From positions 124,001 to 188,000 of the forward strand of contig NZ_JAVJSQ010000029.1 in assembly GCF_040219335.1 (NCBI RefSeq): a DNA stretch of 64,000 nt, in the 5' to 3' direction. Of this stretch, positions 12,683-21,666 are shown in pieces; within the stretch, counting starts at the first letter, position 1; each line of letters begins with the position of its first letter. Below the pieces are notes generated by a model that had not been told where the DNA came from, did not search any database, and saw only the letters and a program-made list of their open reading frames with translations. This DNA is from Gimesia sp. (GTDB taxonomy: Bacteria; Planctomycetota; Planctomycetia; Planctomycetales; Planctomycetaceae). The position numbers and the translations under genes are program-made.

Positions 12683-12857
12683 CACGGTCTGTGAACTCAG
12701 GGAAGGTCTGCGCACAACGTGCGCGCTGCTTTCAAAAAATTCACAGACACGTCGCCGCTGCCGGTACGCACCGATGTCACGTGCGCTCGCGGTACGCGCG
12801 GTGGCGGAATGCATACCAACACAATATTTATCAATACACTTTGAAAGGAGCCAGCAG

Positions 12858-15176
12858 ATGGCTATTGCTACCAATCTTGGATTTCCCCGTATCGGCGCAC
12901 AACGAGAACTGAAACGGGCCGTTGAAAAATTCTGGTCCGGAAAAATTTCGGAAGCGGAATTACACAATGTCTGTCGTGAACTGCGTGAAACTAACTGGAA
13001 ACGACAACAGCAGGCGGGGATCGCGCACATTCCCTCCAACGATTTTTCGCTTTACGACCAAGTGTTGGATACCGCGGCGCTGGTCGGTGCGATTCCCCGG
13101 CGGTTTGACTGGTCAGGGGATGAAGTTGACCTGGCGACCTACTTCGCGATGGCGCGGGGTGGCAAAGGGGGGCAGTCGGTGACCGCCTCAACCGAAGGTG
13201 TCGCGGCACTGGAGATGACCAAATGGTTCGATACGAACTACCATTACCTGGTCCCTGAGTTTGAGGGGGATCTGCAGTTCCAGCTCGCTTCGCGGAAGCC
13301 GATCACGGAGTACCTGGAAGCGAAGGCGCTGGGAATCGAGACGCGTCCCGTACTGCTGGGGCCGGTTTCGTTTCTGCTGTTGGGGAAGACCTGGGAGGCG
13401 GATATCGATCCCTTAAGTCTGCTCGATGCATTGTTGCCCGTGTATGCGGAAGTGCTTGCGGAACTGGCGGCAGCCGGGGCGGAGTGGGTGCAGATTGACG
13501 AACCGTGCCTGGTGCTTGATCTGACGGAGGCCCAGCAGGCGGCATTTCAACGGGCCTACGATCGGCTGTCGATTAATGGAAACCAGCTCAAAATTGTGCT
13601 GGCCACGTATTTTGGTGATCTGAAAGAGAACCTGTCGACGGCGGTGTCGTTGCCGGTCGAAGCGCTGCACATCGATCTGGTGCGGGCACCGGAACAACTG
13701 GAAGACGTACTGGCCCAACTGCCGGAAGAGCTTTCGCTTTCATTGGGAGTCGTCGACGGCCGGAACATCTGGAAGAACGATGTCAGCCGCTCGATTTCAC
13801 TGGTGGAAACCGTCGTGGAACGGCTGGGGACAGATCGCGTTTTGATCGGTCCTTCCTGTTCGCTGCTGCATACGCCCGTCGATCTGTCACTGGAATCAGC
13901 GCTGGATCCGGAAATCCGCCAGTGGTTGGCTTACGCGCAGCAGAAGCTGGAAGAGATCAACCTGATCACGCGAGCCAGCAATGGCGGACGGAATTCGGTG
14001 ACTGCGGAACTGGCGTGGTACGATGAAAAGATGGAATCCCGACGCAAGTCGGAACGCGTCCATCGTGCGGAGGTGAAGGATCGCTGTGCCGGGGTGACGG
14101 AAGAGATGCTGCGACGGCAGTCTCCTTATCAGGACCGGCAGACGATCCAGACGCATGAACTGCAACTGCCTTTATTTCCGACGACGACTATCGGTTCGTT
14201 CCCGCAGACCGACGACATCCGCAAGGCGCGGGCCGCGTTCAAGAAAGGGGAACTGCAGGAAGCGGCGTATGAGGAGTTTCTCAAGAACTGTATCGCCAGT
14301 GATATTCGCTGCCAGGAAGAGATCGGTCTGGATGTGCTCGTGCATGGCGAAGCGGAGCGCAACGACATGGTCGAATACTTCGGCGAACAGCTGGAAGGCT
14401 TCATCGCGACGAAGCATGGCTGGGTGCAGAGTTATGGCTCACGCTGTGTGAAGCCGCCCGTGATCTTTGGTGATGTGCTGCGAAAAGAGCCGATGACCGT
14501 GAAGTGGACTGCTTATGCGCAGTCCTGCACCGAGAAGCTGATGAAGGGAATGCTCACCGGTCCGGTGACGATTCTGCAATGGTCGTTTGTCAGAGACGAT
14601 CAGCCACGGAGCGTGACCTGTCAGCAGATCGGGCTGGCGATTCGGGATGAAGTGCTCGATCTCGAGGAGAGCGGCATCCGGGTGATTCAGATTGATGAAC
14701 CGGCGATCCGCGAAGGTCTGCCGCTCAGGAAAGCCGACTGGGACGCGTATCTGCAGTGGGCAGTGGACTGTTTCCGGCTGGCCTCGGCGGGAGTGGAAGA
14801 CGAAACGCAGATCCACACGCACATGTGCTATTCGGAATTCAACGATATCATCGAAGCGATCGGGGCTCTGGACGCGGATGTGATTTCGATTGAGACTTCA
14901 CGGAGCAACATGGAACTGCTGGATGCGTTCGTGCAGTATCAGTATCCGAATGAAATCGGACCCGGCGTATATGACATTCATTCGCCCCGGGTACCGACGG
15001 TGGAGTCGATCGCGTATCTGCTGGAGAAGGCCCTCGAAGTATTGCAGCCCCGCCAGTTGTGGGTGAATCCGGATTGCGGCCTGAAAACCCGCAAATGGGA
15101 GGAAGTCAAACCTTCGCTGGAGAATATGGTCGCGGCGGCACAGCAGCTGCGGGCCCGGTGGCTGTCACGCGTCTGA
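12858..15176 (+). CDS. metE: Cobalamin-independent methionine synthase MetE
   Basis: Transfers the methyl group of 5-methyltetrahydropteroyltri-glutamate to homocysteine, the last step of methionine synthesis, without B12. 772 residues, normal length, with the usual duplicated barrels. Zinc ligands are visible in the C-terminal half: His655 and Cys657 (THMC), Glu679 (SIETS) and Cys740 (PDCG). The N-terminus MAIATNLGFPRIG is typical. The start at 12858 is set by AAAGGAG 7 bases upstream; the frame is open further upstream but lacks similarity. It lies ahead of a btuFCD-like importer on the same strand. Confidence 0.97.
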   Translation: MAIATNLGFPRIGAQRELKRAVEKFWSGKISEAELHNVCRELRETNWKRQQQAGIAHIPSNDFSLYDQVLDTAALVGAIPRRFDWSGDEVDLATYFAMARGGKGGQSVTASTEGVAALEMTKWFDTNYHYLVPEFEGDLQFQLASRKPITEYLEAKALGIETRPVLLGPVSFLLLGKTWEADIDPLSLLDALLPVYAEVLAELAAAGAEWVQIDEPCLVLDLTEAQQAAFQRAYDRLSINGNQLKIVLATYFGDLKENLSTAVSLPVEALHIDLVRAPEQLEDVLAQLPEELSLSLGVVDGRNIWKNDVSRSISLVETVVERLGTDRVLIGPSCSLLHTPVDLSLESALDPEIRQWLAYAQQKLEEINLITRASNGGRNSVTAELAWYDEKMESRRKSERVHRAEVKDRCAGVTEEMLRRQSPYQDRQTIQTHELQLPLFPTTTIGSFPQTDDIRKARAAFKKGELQEAAYEEFLKNCIASDIRCQEEIGLDVLVHGEAERNDMVEYFGEQLEGFIATKHGWVQSYGSRCVKPPVIFGDVLRKEPMTVKWTAYAQSCTEKLMKGMLTGPVTILQWSFVRDDQPRSVTCQQIGLAIRDEVLDLEESGIRVIQIDEPAIREGLPLRKADWDAYLQWAVDCFRLASAGVEDETQIHTHMCYSEFNDIIEAIGALDADVISIETSRSNMELLDAFVQYQYPNEIGPGVYDIHSPRVPTVESIAYLLEKALEVLQPRQLWVNPDCGLKTRKWEEVKPSLENMVAAAQQLRARWLSRV

Positions 15177-15311
15177 ACGTGTGATTCATAGGAAAAGATG
15201 ACTGAAAACGTAGTCAGCTGCGGAATGTTCGTTGTCGGACATTCCGGGCTGATCTACGATAGGGACTGGTGGGGCTGTTCCCCGCGAAAAGAAATAGAAA
15301 CAGACACTGAT

Positions 15312-16352
15312 ATGAAACATCAATTCGAATTGAAACTGATCCTGTTGTTACTGATGCTGGCCTGGTTGGTGGGTTGTGGTACGCAGGAAGCGGGGTCGGT
15401 TGCATCACAGACAGAGCAGGGGGTGCCGGCACCTGCGTCTGAGCTGCCGGCTGCTTCGGAAGAGGCTGCAGTCGACGTTGTTGCGGAGACGCAGTCGTTC
15501 CCGGTGACGGTGAAAGATTACCAGGGGCGGGATGTCACGCTGGCGAAACAGCCGCGGCGGATTATTTCGCTGCTTCCCTCGCATACGGAGACGCTGTTTG
15601 CGCTGGGGGCGGGTGAGCAGATGGTGGGCTGCACGTCGCTGTGCAATTATCCACAGGAGACAGAGGAACTGAAACAGATAGCGCTGGCGAACCCGGGCAG
15701 CATCAGCCTGGAAGCGCTGGTGGAGTTACAGCCGGACCTGATAGTAACCGGCGGGGATTATCATCGGCAACTGGCGGCGCAACTGGAGACACTTAAGATT
15801 CCGGTGCTGGCCCTGGAGTCGCAGTCGGTAGCGGATATCGAAAAAGCGATGCTGGGAATCGGGCAGGCGACCGGGCATTCTCGACAGGGGCAAAAGTTGA
15901 TCGCCCGGTTGAAGGATGAGATCGCTGGAGTACAGAAACAGATCAAACCGTTTCAGAAAGAGGAGCGGCCCCAAGTTTTTTACCGGGTCTGGGATCAGCC
16001 GTTGATGACCGCCGGCCCGCATTCGTTTATCGGCGAGTTGATCACGCTGGCCGGGGGAGAGAATGTGTTTGCGGATGTGGAACCTGCTTATCCCCAGGTG
16101 AGTGAAGAGACCCTGATTCTGCGCAACCCGGACGTGATTGTACTACCACGGATGAAAGCGGGGCCCAGCGACGCGCGTGAGGTGGTTGAGAAGCTGCGTC
16201 AACGTCCGGGGTGGTCGGACATGGCTGCGGTGAAAGAGGGACGCGTGTATCTGATTGAAGACGATGTGATTTCCCGGCCCGGTCCGCGGGTGGTGCAGGG
16301 ACTTCAAAAACTGGCACAGGCGTTGTACCCTGAGGCATTTCCCCATCCTTAA
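15312..16352 (+). CDS. ABC transporter substrate-binding lipoprotein (BtuF/FecB type)
   Basis: Periplasmic or envelope-anchored binding protein for cobalamin or an iron complex, 346 residues. A signal peptide with lipobox LVGC puts the lipidated Cys at residue 22. It is followed by a low-complexity linker, then the two-lobed class III binding fold that begins RRIISLLPSHTETLFALG, very BtuF-like, and continues with PDLIVTGG. The frame is open back to an ATG at 15198 (AGGA upstream), but that start would bury the signal peptide, so 15312 is chosen. It is followed at 21 bases by the permease. Cobalamin is the likeliest substrate by sequence style; haem or siderophore is possible. Confidence 0.88.
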   Translation: MKHQFELKLILLLLMLAWLVGCGTQEAGSVASQTEQGVPAPASELPAASEEAAVDVVAETQSFPVTVKDYQGRDVTLAKQPRRIISLLPSHTETLFALGAGEQMVGCTSLCNYPQETEELKQIALANPGSISLEALVELQPDLIVTGGDYHRQLAAQLETLKIPVLALESQSVADIEKAMLGIGQATGHSRQGQKLIARLKDEIAGVQKQIKPFQKEERPQVFYRVWDQPLMTAGPHSFIGELITLAGGENVFADVEPAYPQVSEETLILRNPDVIVLPRMKAGPSDAREVVEKLRQRPGWSDMAAVKEGRVYLIEDDVISRPGPRVVQGLQKLAQALYPEAFPHP

Positions 16353-16373
16353 GCTTGAGAGTGGATTCTGCAG

Positions 16374-17414
16374 GTGAGACCCACGCAACCCCGTTTTGCT
16401 GTCTGGCGGATACTCCCGTTTTGGGGAGGGCTGCTGCTGGCGCTGCTGGTGGGGATTCATTTTGGTGCGGTGAAGTTGTCGCTGTCCGAGATCTGGCAGG
16501 GTCTGACAGGGGCCGCAGCCGGCGCGCAGATCGAGACGATTTTATGGCAGATCCGCCTGCCGCGAGTGGTGCTGGCAGCTTGTGTCGGTGCCGGGCTGGC
16601 GATTGCGGGCGCTGCGTTTCAGGGAGTGTTTCGGAATCCGCTGGCCGATCCGTTTGTGATCGGTGCTTCAAGCGGTGCCGCGTTGGGGGCGACACTGGCT
16701 TTGCTCTGTCTGGCGGGAAGTGTGACGGTCATCACGAGCACCGGTCAGGTACCCTGGCTGATCCTGGCGGCGTTTGGCGGGGCGATGCTGATTGTCGGGG
16801 CTGTGTTTGTGATTGCCTCACTCAGTAAATTGGGACGAAGTGCGCCGCTGTTGACGTTGATTCTGGCGGGGATGGCACTCAGCAGTTTTACCGGAGCGCT
16901 GGTTTCGCTGATCATGTTTCTGAATCATGAGATGCTGAATACCATTTTCAACTGGCTGCTGGGGAGCTTTTCCGGCAGACACTGGAATGAAATTGCGATT
17001 GCCGGTCCGGTGATCCTGGTGAGCGGCGGACTGTTATGGATGTTGTCGCGACCATTGGACCTGTTGTCATTCGGGGATGAGACGGCGATGTCACTGGGGC
17101 TGCCGAGCGGCAAGGTGCGGTTATTGATTTTAGCGGCGGCCACATTGTGTACGGCGGCCTGTGTGTCGGTGTCGGGGGTGATCGGCTTTCTGGGACTGAT
17201 GGCACCACACATGACGCGTATTCTTCTGGGCCCTAGACACGGACTGTTGATTCCGGGCAGTGCGTTACTCGGGGCGACACTACTGGTGATTGCCGACACG
17301 CTGGCGCGGACCGTGATTGCGCCGACGGAGATTCCGGTGGGTGTGGTGACTGCCTTGATGGGCTGTCCGTTTTTTCTGTTCCTGCTGATCAGCCGCGGCC
17401 GACAGACGATGTGA
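16374..17414 (+). CDS. FecCD/BtuC-family ABC transporter permease
   Basis: Inner-membrane permease of 346 residues with about ten hydrophobic helices. Family hallmarks are visible: RLPRVVLAACVGAGLAIAG in the N-terminal third, FRNPLADPFVIGASSGAALG, and GFLGLMAPHMTR near the C-terminus. Start codon is GTG. It lies between the binding protein and the ATPase and ends 10 bases before the latter, so the three form one importer operon. Confidence 0.93.
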   Translation: MRPTQPRFAVWRILPFWGGLLLALLVGIHFGAVKLSLSEIWQGLTGAAAGAQIETILWQIRLPRVVLAACVGAGLAIAGAAFQGVFRNPLADPFVIGASSGAALGATLALLCLAGSVTVITSTGQVPWLILAAFGGAMLIVGAVFVIASLSKLGRSAPLLTLILAGMALSSFTGALVSLIMFLNHEMLNTIFNWLLGSFSGRHWNEIAIAGPVILVSGGLLWMLSRPLDLLSFGDETAMSLGLPSGKVRLLILAAATLCTAACVSVSGVIGFLGLMAPHMTRILLGPRHGLLIPGSALLGATLLVIADTLARTVIAPTEIPVGVVTALMGCPFFLFLLISRGRQTM

Positions 17415-17424
17415 AAGGTCTCCC

Positions 17425-18201
17425 ATGCCTGAAATTCAACTGGAGAATGTGACGTGCGGCTATCCCAACCAGGAAGTTCTGCACCAGGTATCACTGGCAG
17501 TGGAGCCGGGTAAGGTGCTGGTGCTGCTGGGACCCAACGGGTCGGGGAAGACGACGCTGCTGCGTGCGCTGTTTCAATTGATCGTGGTGCAGAAGGGGAC
17601 GATTCTGGTGGAAGGACAGGATGTGCAGCGACTGTCTCGACGGGAGATGGCCCAGAAACTGGCACTGGCACCACAGCTGGAGATGCCTCAGTGGCCGATG
17701 ACAATTGAAGAAACCGTGCAACTGGGACGCTCGGCGCATCGAGGCTGGGTGCAGCCGTTTAGCGGAGAAGATGCGGAGCATGTCGAAACGGCGCTGGCGC
17801 AGACTGGATTGACAGAACTGCGGGGGAAGAAGATTACCGAGATCTCCGGCGGGGAATGGCGGCGGACCCTGATTGCCCGGGCGCTGGTGCAGCAGACGAA
17901 GGTGCTCTGCCTGGATGAGCCAACAACGGGCCTCGATCTGAAATACCAGGTGGAGGTGCTGTCACTGATTCGCGATCTGGCACACGAGCGGGAGTTGACG
18001 GTGCTGCTGACCATTCACGATCTGAATCTGGCCAGCTGTTTTGCCGACCAGATTGTGCTGCTGGCCGGGGGCGAGATTGCTGCGTTGGGAACCGCGGCGG
18101 AGGTATTAACGGAAGCACGTTTGAGCGAGGTCTATCAGACCCGGGTCAAGGTTGTGCCCCATCCGGAATACCAGACGCCGCTGGTGGTTCCCCTGCTGTG
18201 A
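17425..18201 (+). CDS. BtuD/FecE-type ABC transporter ATP-binding protein
   Basis: 258 residues. Walker A is GPNGSGKT (about residues 35-42), the Q-loop is APQ, the signature is ISGGE instead of LSGGQ, Walker B is VLCLDEPT and the switch His is in TIHDLN. It energises the adjacent FecCD-type permease. The C-terminal extension ending VVPLL is short and unremarkable. It is convergent with the Dabb gene 19 bases away. Confidence 0.93.
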   Translation: MPEIQLENVTCGYPNQEVLHQVSLAVEPGKVLVLLGPNGSGKTTLLRALFQLIVVQKGTILVEGQDVQRLSRREMAQKLALAPQLEMPQWPMTIEETVQLGRSAHRGWVQPFSGEDAEHVETALAQTGLTELRGKKITEISGGEWRRTLIARALVQQTKVLCLDEPTTGLDLKYQVEVLSLIRDLAHERELTVLLTIHDLNLASCFADQIVLLAGGEIAALGTAAEVLTEARLSEVYQTRVKVVPHPEYQTPLVVPLL

Positions 18202-18220
18202 GCGAGATGCACGTCACAGA

Positions 18221-18541
18221 TCAGCTGGTGACATAGCTGTCACAGACCTGGACTTTAGCCCAGGAGGCTTTGTTCTCTTCGATGAATTTCAGGTGATCGG
18301 GAGCGGTCTGGTAGATATCGTGCGATTCCTTGTTGTCGAAAACCACGTTCAGCGCGACGTGAAATTCCTGATTATTCACTTCCCGCTGGAACTCGGGGCC
18401 ACGCTGGCCGGCGGAAAAATAGACGACGCCGGGATGGTCTTTGAGATATTTATGACAGGCGTCCACCATGGTCTGGATCGCTTCGGGAGAGCCGTCATTG
18501 AGGGTGAAATAGACCATATGAGCCAGTTGTGTGTCTGCCAT
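18221..18541 (-). CDS. Dabb-family protein (stress-responsive A/B barrel)
   Basis: 106 residues with the dimeric alpha/beta barrel pattern: HMVYFTLNDG at the N-terminus, a central ACHKYL helix, FHVALNVVFDNKESHDIYQ and PDHLKFIEEN near the end. Such proteins bind or act on small hydrophobic molecules, but none is predicted here. A single-gene unit on the minus strand. Confidence 0.88.
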   Translation of the reverse strand: MADTQLAHMVYFTLNDGSPEAIQTMVDACHKYLKDHPGVVYFSAGQRGPEFQREVNNQEFHVALNVVFDNKESHDIYQTAPDHLKFIEENKASWAKVQVCDSYVTS

Positions 18542-18861
18542 GGGGGTTCCTTTGCGGGTTTTCTAGTGTTCTAAGTGTAGAAATAGAATGATGTTAGGTG
18601 CGAGCAAGGCGGTCCTGCCCGGATTCAATCTTCCTATCTTCTCAAAAACGGGGGTAAATGTCACCGGTACCGAGAGTGAATGAATTTTGGAATTCCGGAA
18701 ATTTAAAATAAAGCGACTTTAACGATTATGCCGATAAAGAAGAACGGTGGGTAGTTCGTTCGGGGACCTCATTCGGGGAACCCATGTTTCAGTGAGTCTG
18801 AAACAGGAACGAAATCAAGGAGTGCCTTTCAGCACACTTAGTCAAAAAAAGGAGTTTTTCG
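18542..18861. other. Intergenic region before the secreted Cys/Pro-rich protein
   Basis: 320 bases holding the divergent 5' ends of the Dabb gene and the secreted-protein gene. A short palindrome GTTTCA...TGAAAC occurs near 18785-18805. Nothing else was recognised. Confidence 0.4.
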
Positions 18862-19806
18862 ATGTCCCCCTGGATTCGAAATGTCATTGTAGTCGCATCA
18901 CTGTTTCTGATTTTTGCTGATAGTAACGAAGCCGACGCGCATCTGTTTCGCAGATTGTTCAACCGTGGTGGCATGGGTTGTTATTATCCGCAGCACAGCC
19001 GTTGTGGACATCGTTGTCGCAAACTGGCCCGGCGTTATTTCCGTCGTTGTGCTCCTGTTACTTCCTGCTGCCCGGGCGTGTGTACTCCGCCTCCGCCGCA
19101 GATCTGTTACCAGGACATTATCTGCACCGAATATCGTATAATTCCCCAGACACGGAACGTGCCTGTAACGACCTATCGTCAGGTGACCGTGGATGAAGGT
19201 GGCTGGCAGCGAGTCTGGGTTCCCAAAATGGTGACCAAACAGATTCCTCAGACCTGCTATCGTCAGGAAACCACTTACGTGCGTCAGCCTTACCAGGTTC
19301 GCAAACGGGTTCAGGTGATGGCTCCTCAGTCAACCTGCACGGATTGTGTGAATGGTATGAACGGACTGCCTTCGATGATCAGTCCTTCGCCAACTGTAAT
19401 TCCTTCTACACCGACACCTGCTCCTTCGACCGTACCGACACCGTCTCCGATGTCTTCTACATCGCTGGATCTGGGAGCCTACCCGACTCTGGCACCAACT
19501 GTGACTGCACAGCCGGCTGCTTCCTGGGGAATGGGGGCCACAACTTCATACGCGAGCACTGCCAGTGTGGGGACTTATCCGATCTCTGGTCCGGCTCTGC
19601 CTCCCAATCCTGCCATGCTGCAGGTACCACAGCTGACATCAAATTCCGGTTCCGACTGGCAGACGATTCCTTCGCTGAATGCGACTCCGGCGACATCCGC
19701 CTATGATGATTCTGCTTCACGGAGTGCTGCCGCGAGAGGGGCTTTCCGTCCTGCACCATCGGCTGCGACCGTCTGGAATACTCCGCGTCGCCAGCCTTTG
19801 AACTAA
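18862..19806 (+). CDS. Secreted Cys-rich protein with YxxVPVT-type repeats and Pro/Thr/Ser tail
   Basis: 314 residues. A signal peptide (hydrophobic 8-20, likely cut after ADA) is followed by a Cys/Arg-rich stretch (residues 40-75). Next come about 80 residues of short aromatic/basic repeats such as TRNVPVTTYRQVTV, PKMVTKQIPQTCYRQ and TTYVRQPYQVRKRV. The remainder is Pro/Thr/Ser-rich low complexity. The repeat style recalls the YTV-type repeats reported in planctomycete cell wall proteins; that link is inference. AAGGAG lies just before the ATG. It overlaps the convergent CPMC gene by 4 bases. Confidence 0.7.
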   Translation: MSPWIRNVIVVASLFLIFADSNEADAHLFRRLFNRGGMGCYYPQHSRCGHRCRKLARRYFRRCAPVTSCCPGVCTPPPPQICYQDIICTEYRIIPQTRNVPVTTYRQVTVDEGGWQRVWVPKMVTKQIPQTCYRQETTYVRQPYQVRKRVQVMAPQSTCTDCVNGMNGLPSMISPSPTVIPSTPTPAPSTVPTPSPMSSTSLDLGAYPTLAPTVTAQPAASWGMGATTSYASTASVGTYPISGPALPPNPAMLQVPQLTSNSGSDWQTIPSLNATPATSAYDDSASRSAAARGAFRPAPSAATVWNTPRRQPLN

Positions 19807-20141
19807 TCGTGCGAGCGATCTGAATCCATACTCGAATTCGAACCGGGATCTGTGGCAGACTGCTGCGGATCCCGGTTGTTTTCGTAATTGTGGAGTGCAT
19901 CCTGTTCACGGCGGTTCATTTTGTAGAAGGCAACGCCGAAGCCGCTGAAGATCATGGCGGGCATGGCGAGCATGAAAGCGATGCTGTACATGTAGGCCCG
20001 GGGTTTGCGATCATCGGTTTCGTTCAGCTCTTTGCACATCGGGCAGGCTTGAGCCGGACGAATCAGCGCAGGACTGGAGAACAGACCAAGCAGGGCTGTG
20101 GACAGTAAACAGGACCGCAGGAATCGAAATCGTTTGCACAT
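19803..20141 (-). CDS. Small exported membrane protein with CPMC motif, last gene of the cox operon
   Basis: 112 residues. A signal peptide (1-32) is followed by Cys33-Pro-Met-Cys36, a short charged segment, one transmembrane helix (about 50-72) and a hydrophilic tail rich in Asn/Asp/Ser. It lies directly after the Sco-DUF420 gene in the minus-strand oxidase operon. The CPMC pair at the start of the mature protein, on the outer face, would suit copper handling or thiol exchange during oxidase assembly. That is inference; I do not recognise a named family. Confidence 0.8.
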   Translation of the reverse strand: MCKRFRFLRSCLLSTALLGLFSSPALIRPAQACPMCKELNETDDRKPRAYMYSIAFMLAMPAMIFSGFGVAFYKMNRREQDALHNYENNRDPQQSATDPGSNSSMDSDRSHD

Positions 20142-20227
20142 GATGATGAAACTCGGTTAACGGGTACGTCTTCAATACTATCAGGATAACAGACCGGCGG
20201 GGCTGTGCCAAATGATTACTGGTTCGA

Positions 20228-21628
20228 TCAGGCAGCTCCGGGAAGATGGTAAAGCATGAAATAGATCACCACGCCCGTGATGGAGACATACAGCCAGATC
20301 GGAAATGTGATTTTGGCGATGCGGCGGTGTGCTTCCCACTGCTGTTTGAGTCCGCGGCGGATGGTCATCCAGGCGAGAACAGGCACCGCGGCGGCCAGGA
20401 CCACGTGGGTGATCAGAATGAAATAATACACGGGGCGAATCAGGCCTTCTCCCTGAAATTTACGGGAGGCATCACCGGTGTAACTCTGCAGGGCAAAGTG
20501 GTAGATCAGATAGAAGACCAGGAACAGGACCGATGTACCAAATGCGGTGAGCATCGTTTTCTTGTGTTTCTCCCGTTCCCCTTTGCGGATGAATCCGTAA
20601 CCGACCATCAGCAGAATCGTGGCCAGTCCGTTCAGGGCCGCGTTGAGGGTAGGGAGTTGCATGACCCAGTCGGGAGCCTGACCTGCTGGGGCTTCTGCGA
20701 TGACAGTCTCGACGGTTTCCGTTTCGACTTCAACCGGTTCCGTAGGGGCAGCGGGGGCGGATTCGGTTTCGGACTGTGCCAGCAGCAGGGGGAGCAGCAA
20801 GGTGCTCAGTGAGATCATACCCGCTTTGGCCGGAGGCTTTGCGACTGGCTTGGGCTCTTCTTTGGCGGAGGCTTCTGCTTTCTTCTTTGAGTCTGTTTTG
20901 TCTTTCGATTCTGCTTTAACCAGCTTGCGGACTTCGCGGCGGAGCTCGGCCATTTCGGCGTCGTTGACGGCGTTGAATTTCTGGAGTACGCGGCCATCGG
21001 GGCCGACGAGCATCACGTTGGTGGTGTGTATGACTTCAAAGCCAGGCTTACGGGCAGGGCCGACATTTTCCTCCACGGGCATCAGAAAACTTTTTTCGAT
21101 GAGGTGGAAGATCTCTTTCTGGTCGCCGGTGAGGAAGAGCCATTTCTCGGTATCGGCGCCCATCAGCTCTGCGTACTGAGAGAGGACTTCGGGAGTGTCA
21201 TGCTTGGGGTCGACGGTAATCGTGACCAGACGGAAGTCGAGGTCTTTGAGATCTTTCTGCAGCTGGTAGAACTGGCCGGAGACGCGGGGGCAGGGACCAG
21301 CGCAGCGGGTGAAGACGAAGCAGGCGACCCAGGGTTTTCCCAGCAGGTCTTTCTTCGTGATGGTTTTGCCACTGCGTTCGGTGAGCGTGAAATCTTCGAT
21401 ACCTTCCTTGGGCCAGATAGGACCTTTGACGCTGATTTCTTCGGTCTCTTCTGTATTTTCTTCCGCCTCAGCCTGGGCTGCCTGTTCGGCTTTGCGCTGT
21501 TCGAGGGCCAGATCGCTCTGCTGCTTGAGCTGCCAGGTGGCGAAGGCACTGACGGCGACGAGAACCCAGAGTGAAATCGTCAGAATCAGGGGAATGCGGC
21601 GGGGAGGTTTGTTTTGTGTTTCAGTCAT
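20228..21628 (-). CDS. Sco1/SenC-DUF420 fusion protein (oxidase assembly)
   Basis: 466 residues. An N-terminal membrane anchor (11-32), then an Sco-type thioredoxin fold (about 75-235) with the copper site Cys109-x3-Cys113 (TRCAGPC) and His201. Next is a Lys/Glu/Ala/Pro linker (240-320) and a C-terminal DUF420 domain with four membrane helices (about 325-462). Sco delivers copper to the CuA site of subunit II. DUF420 proteins occur in cox operons with unproven function. A hydrophobic stretch at 271-284 resembles a leftover signal sequence at the join. The ATG at 21628 is preferred; a TTG overlapping the upstream stop would add 14 residues. Confidence 0.9.
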   Translation of the reverse strand: MTETQNKPPRRIPLILTISLWVLVAVSAFATWQLKQQSDLALEQRKAEQAAQAEAEENTEETEEISVKGPIWPKEGIEDFTLTERSGKTITKKDLLGKPWVACFVFTRCAGPCPRVSGQFYQLQKDLKDLDFRLVTITVDPKHDTPEVLSQYAELMGADTEKWLFLTGDQKEIFHLIEKSFLMPVEENVGPARKPGFEVIHTTNVMLVGPDGRVLQKFNAVNDAEMAELRREVRKLVKAESKDKTDSKKKAEASAKEEPKPVAKPPAKAGMISLSTLLLPLLLAQSETESAPAAPTEPVEVETETVETVIAEAPAGQAPDWVMQLPTLNAALNGLATILLMVGYGFIRKGEREKHKKTMLTAFGTSVLFLVFYLIYHFALQSYTGDASRKFQGEGLIRPVYYFILITHVVLAAAVPVLAWMTIRRGLKQQWEAHRRIAKITFPIWLYVSITGVVIYFMLYHLPGAA

Positions 21629-21666
21629 TTTGAATACTTCAAATCTCGTTTGATGGTCGGTGTGAT

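Larger units (their letters stand above)
11970..12857 (+). other. Long metE leader region
   Basis: Nearly 900 bases before metE. They hold the second TTCGTG-type repeat, a short open frame with a good ribosome binding site (12342-12452), a hairpin plus T-rich run (12640-12682), and further pairings such as GGTCTGTGAA with TTCACAGAC. Reading through from 12612 in the metE frame would add an odd N-terminus and is not accepted. No cobalamin or SAM riboswitch could be recognised by eye. Confidence 0.45.

Noticed and set aside
12612..12857. N-terminal extension of MetE in the same frame
   Set aside because: The proper MetE N-terminus starts at 12858 with a strong ribosome binding site; the upstream part has no family similarity.
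20815..20997. Antisense and alternative-frame open frames in the linker of the Sco-DUF420 gene
   Set aside because: Products of Lys/Ala/Pro codon bias in the linker, not genes.
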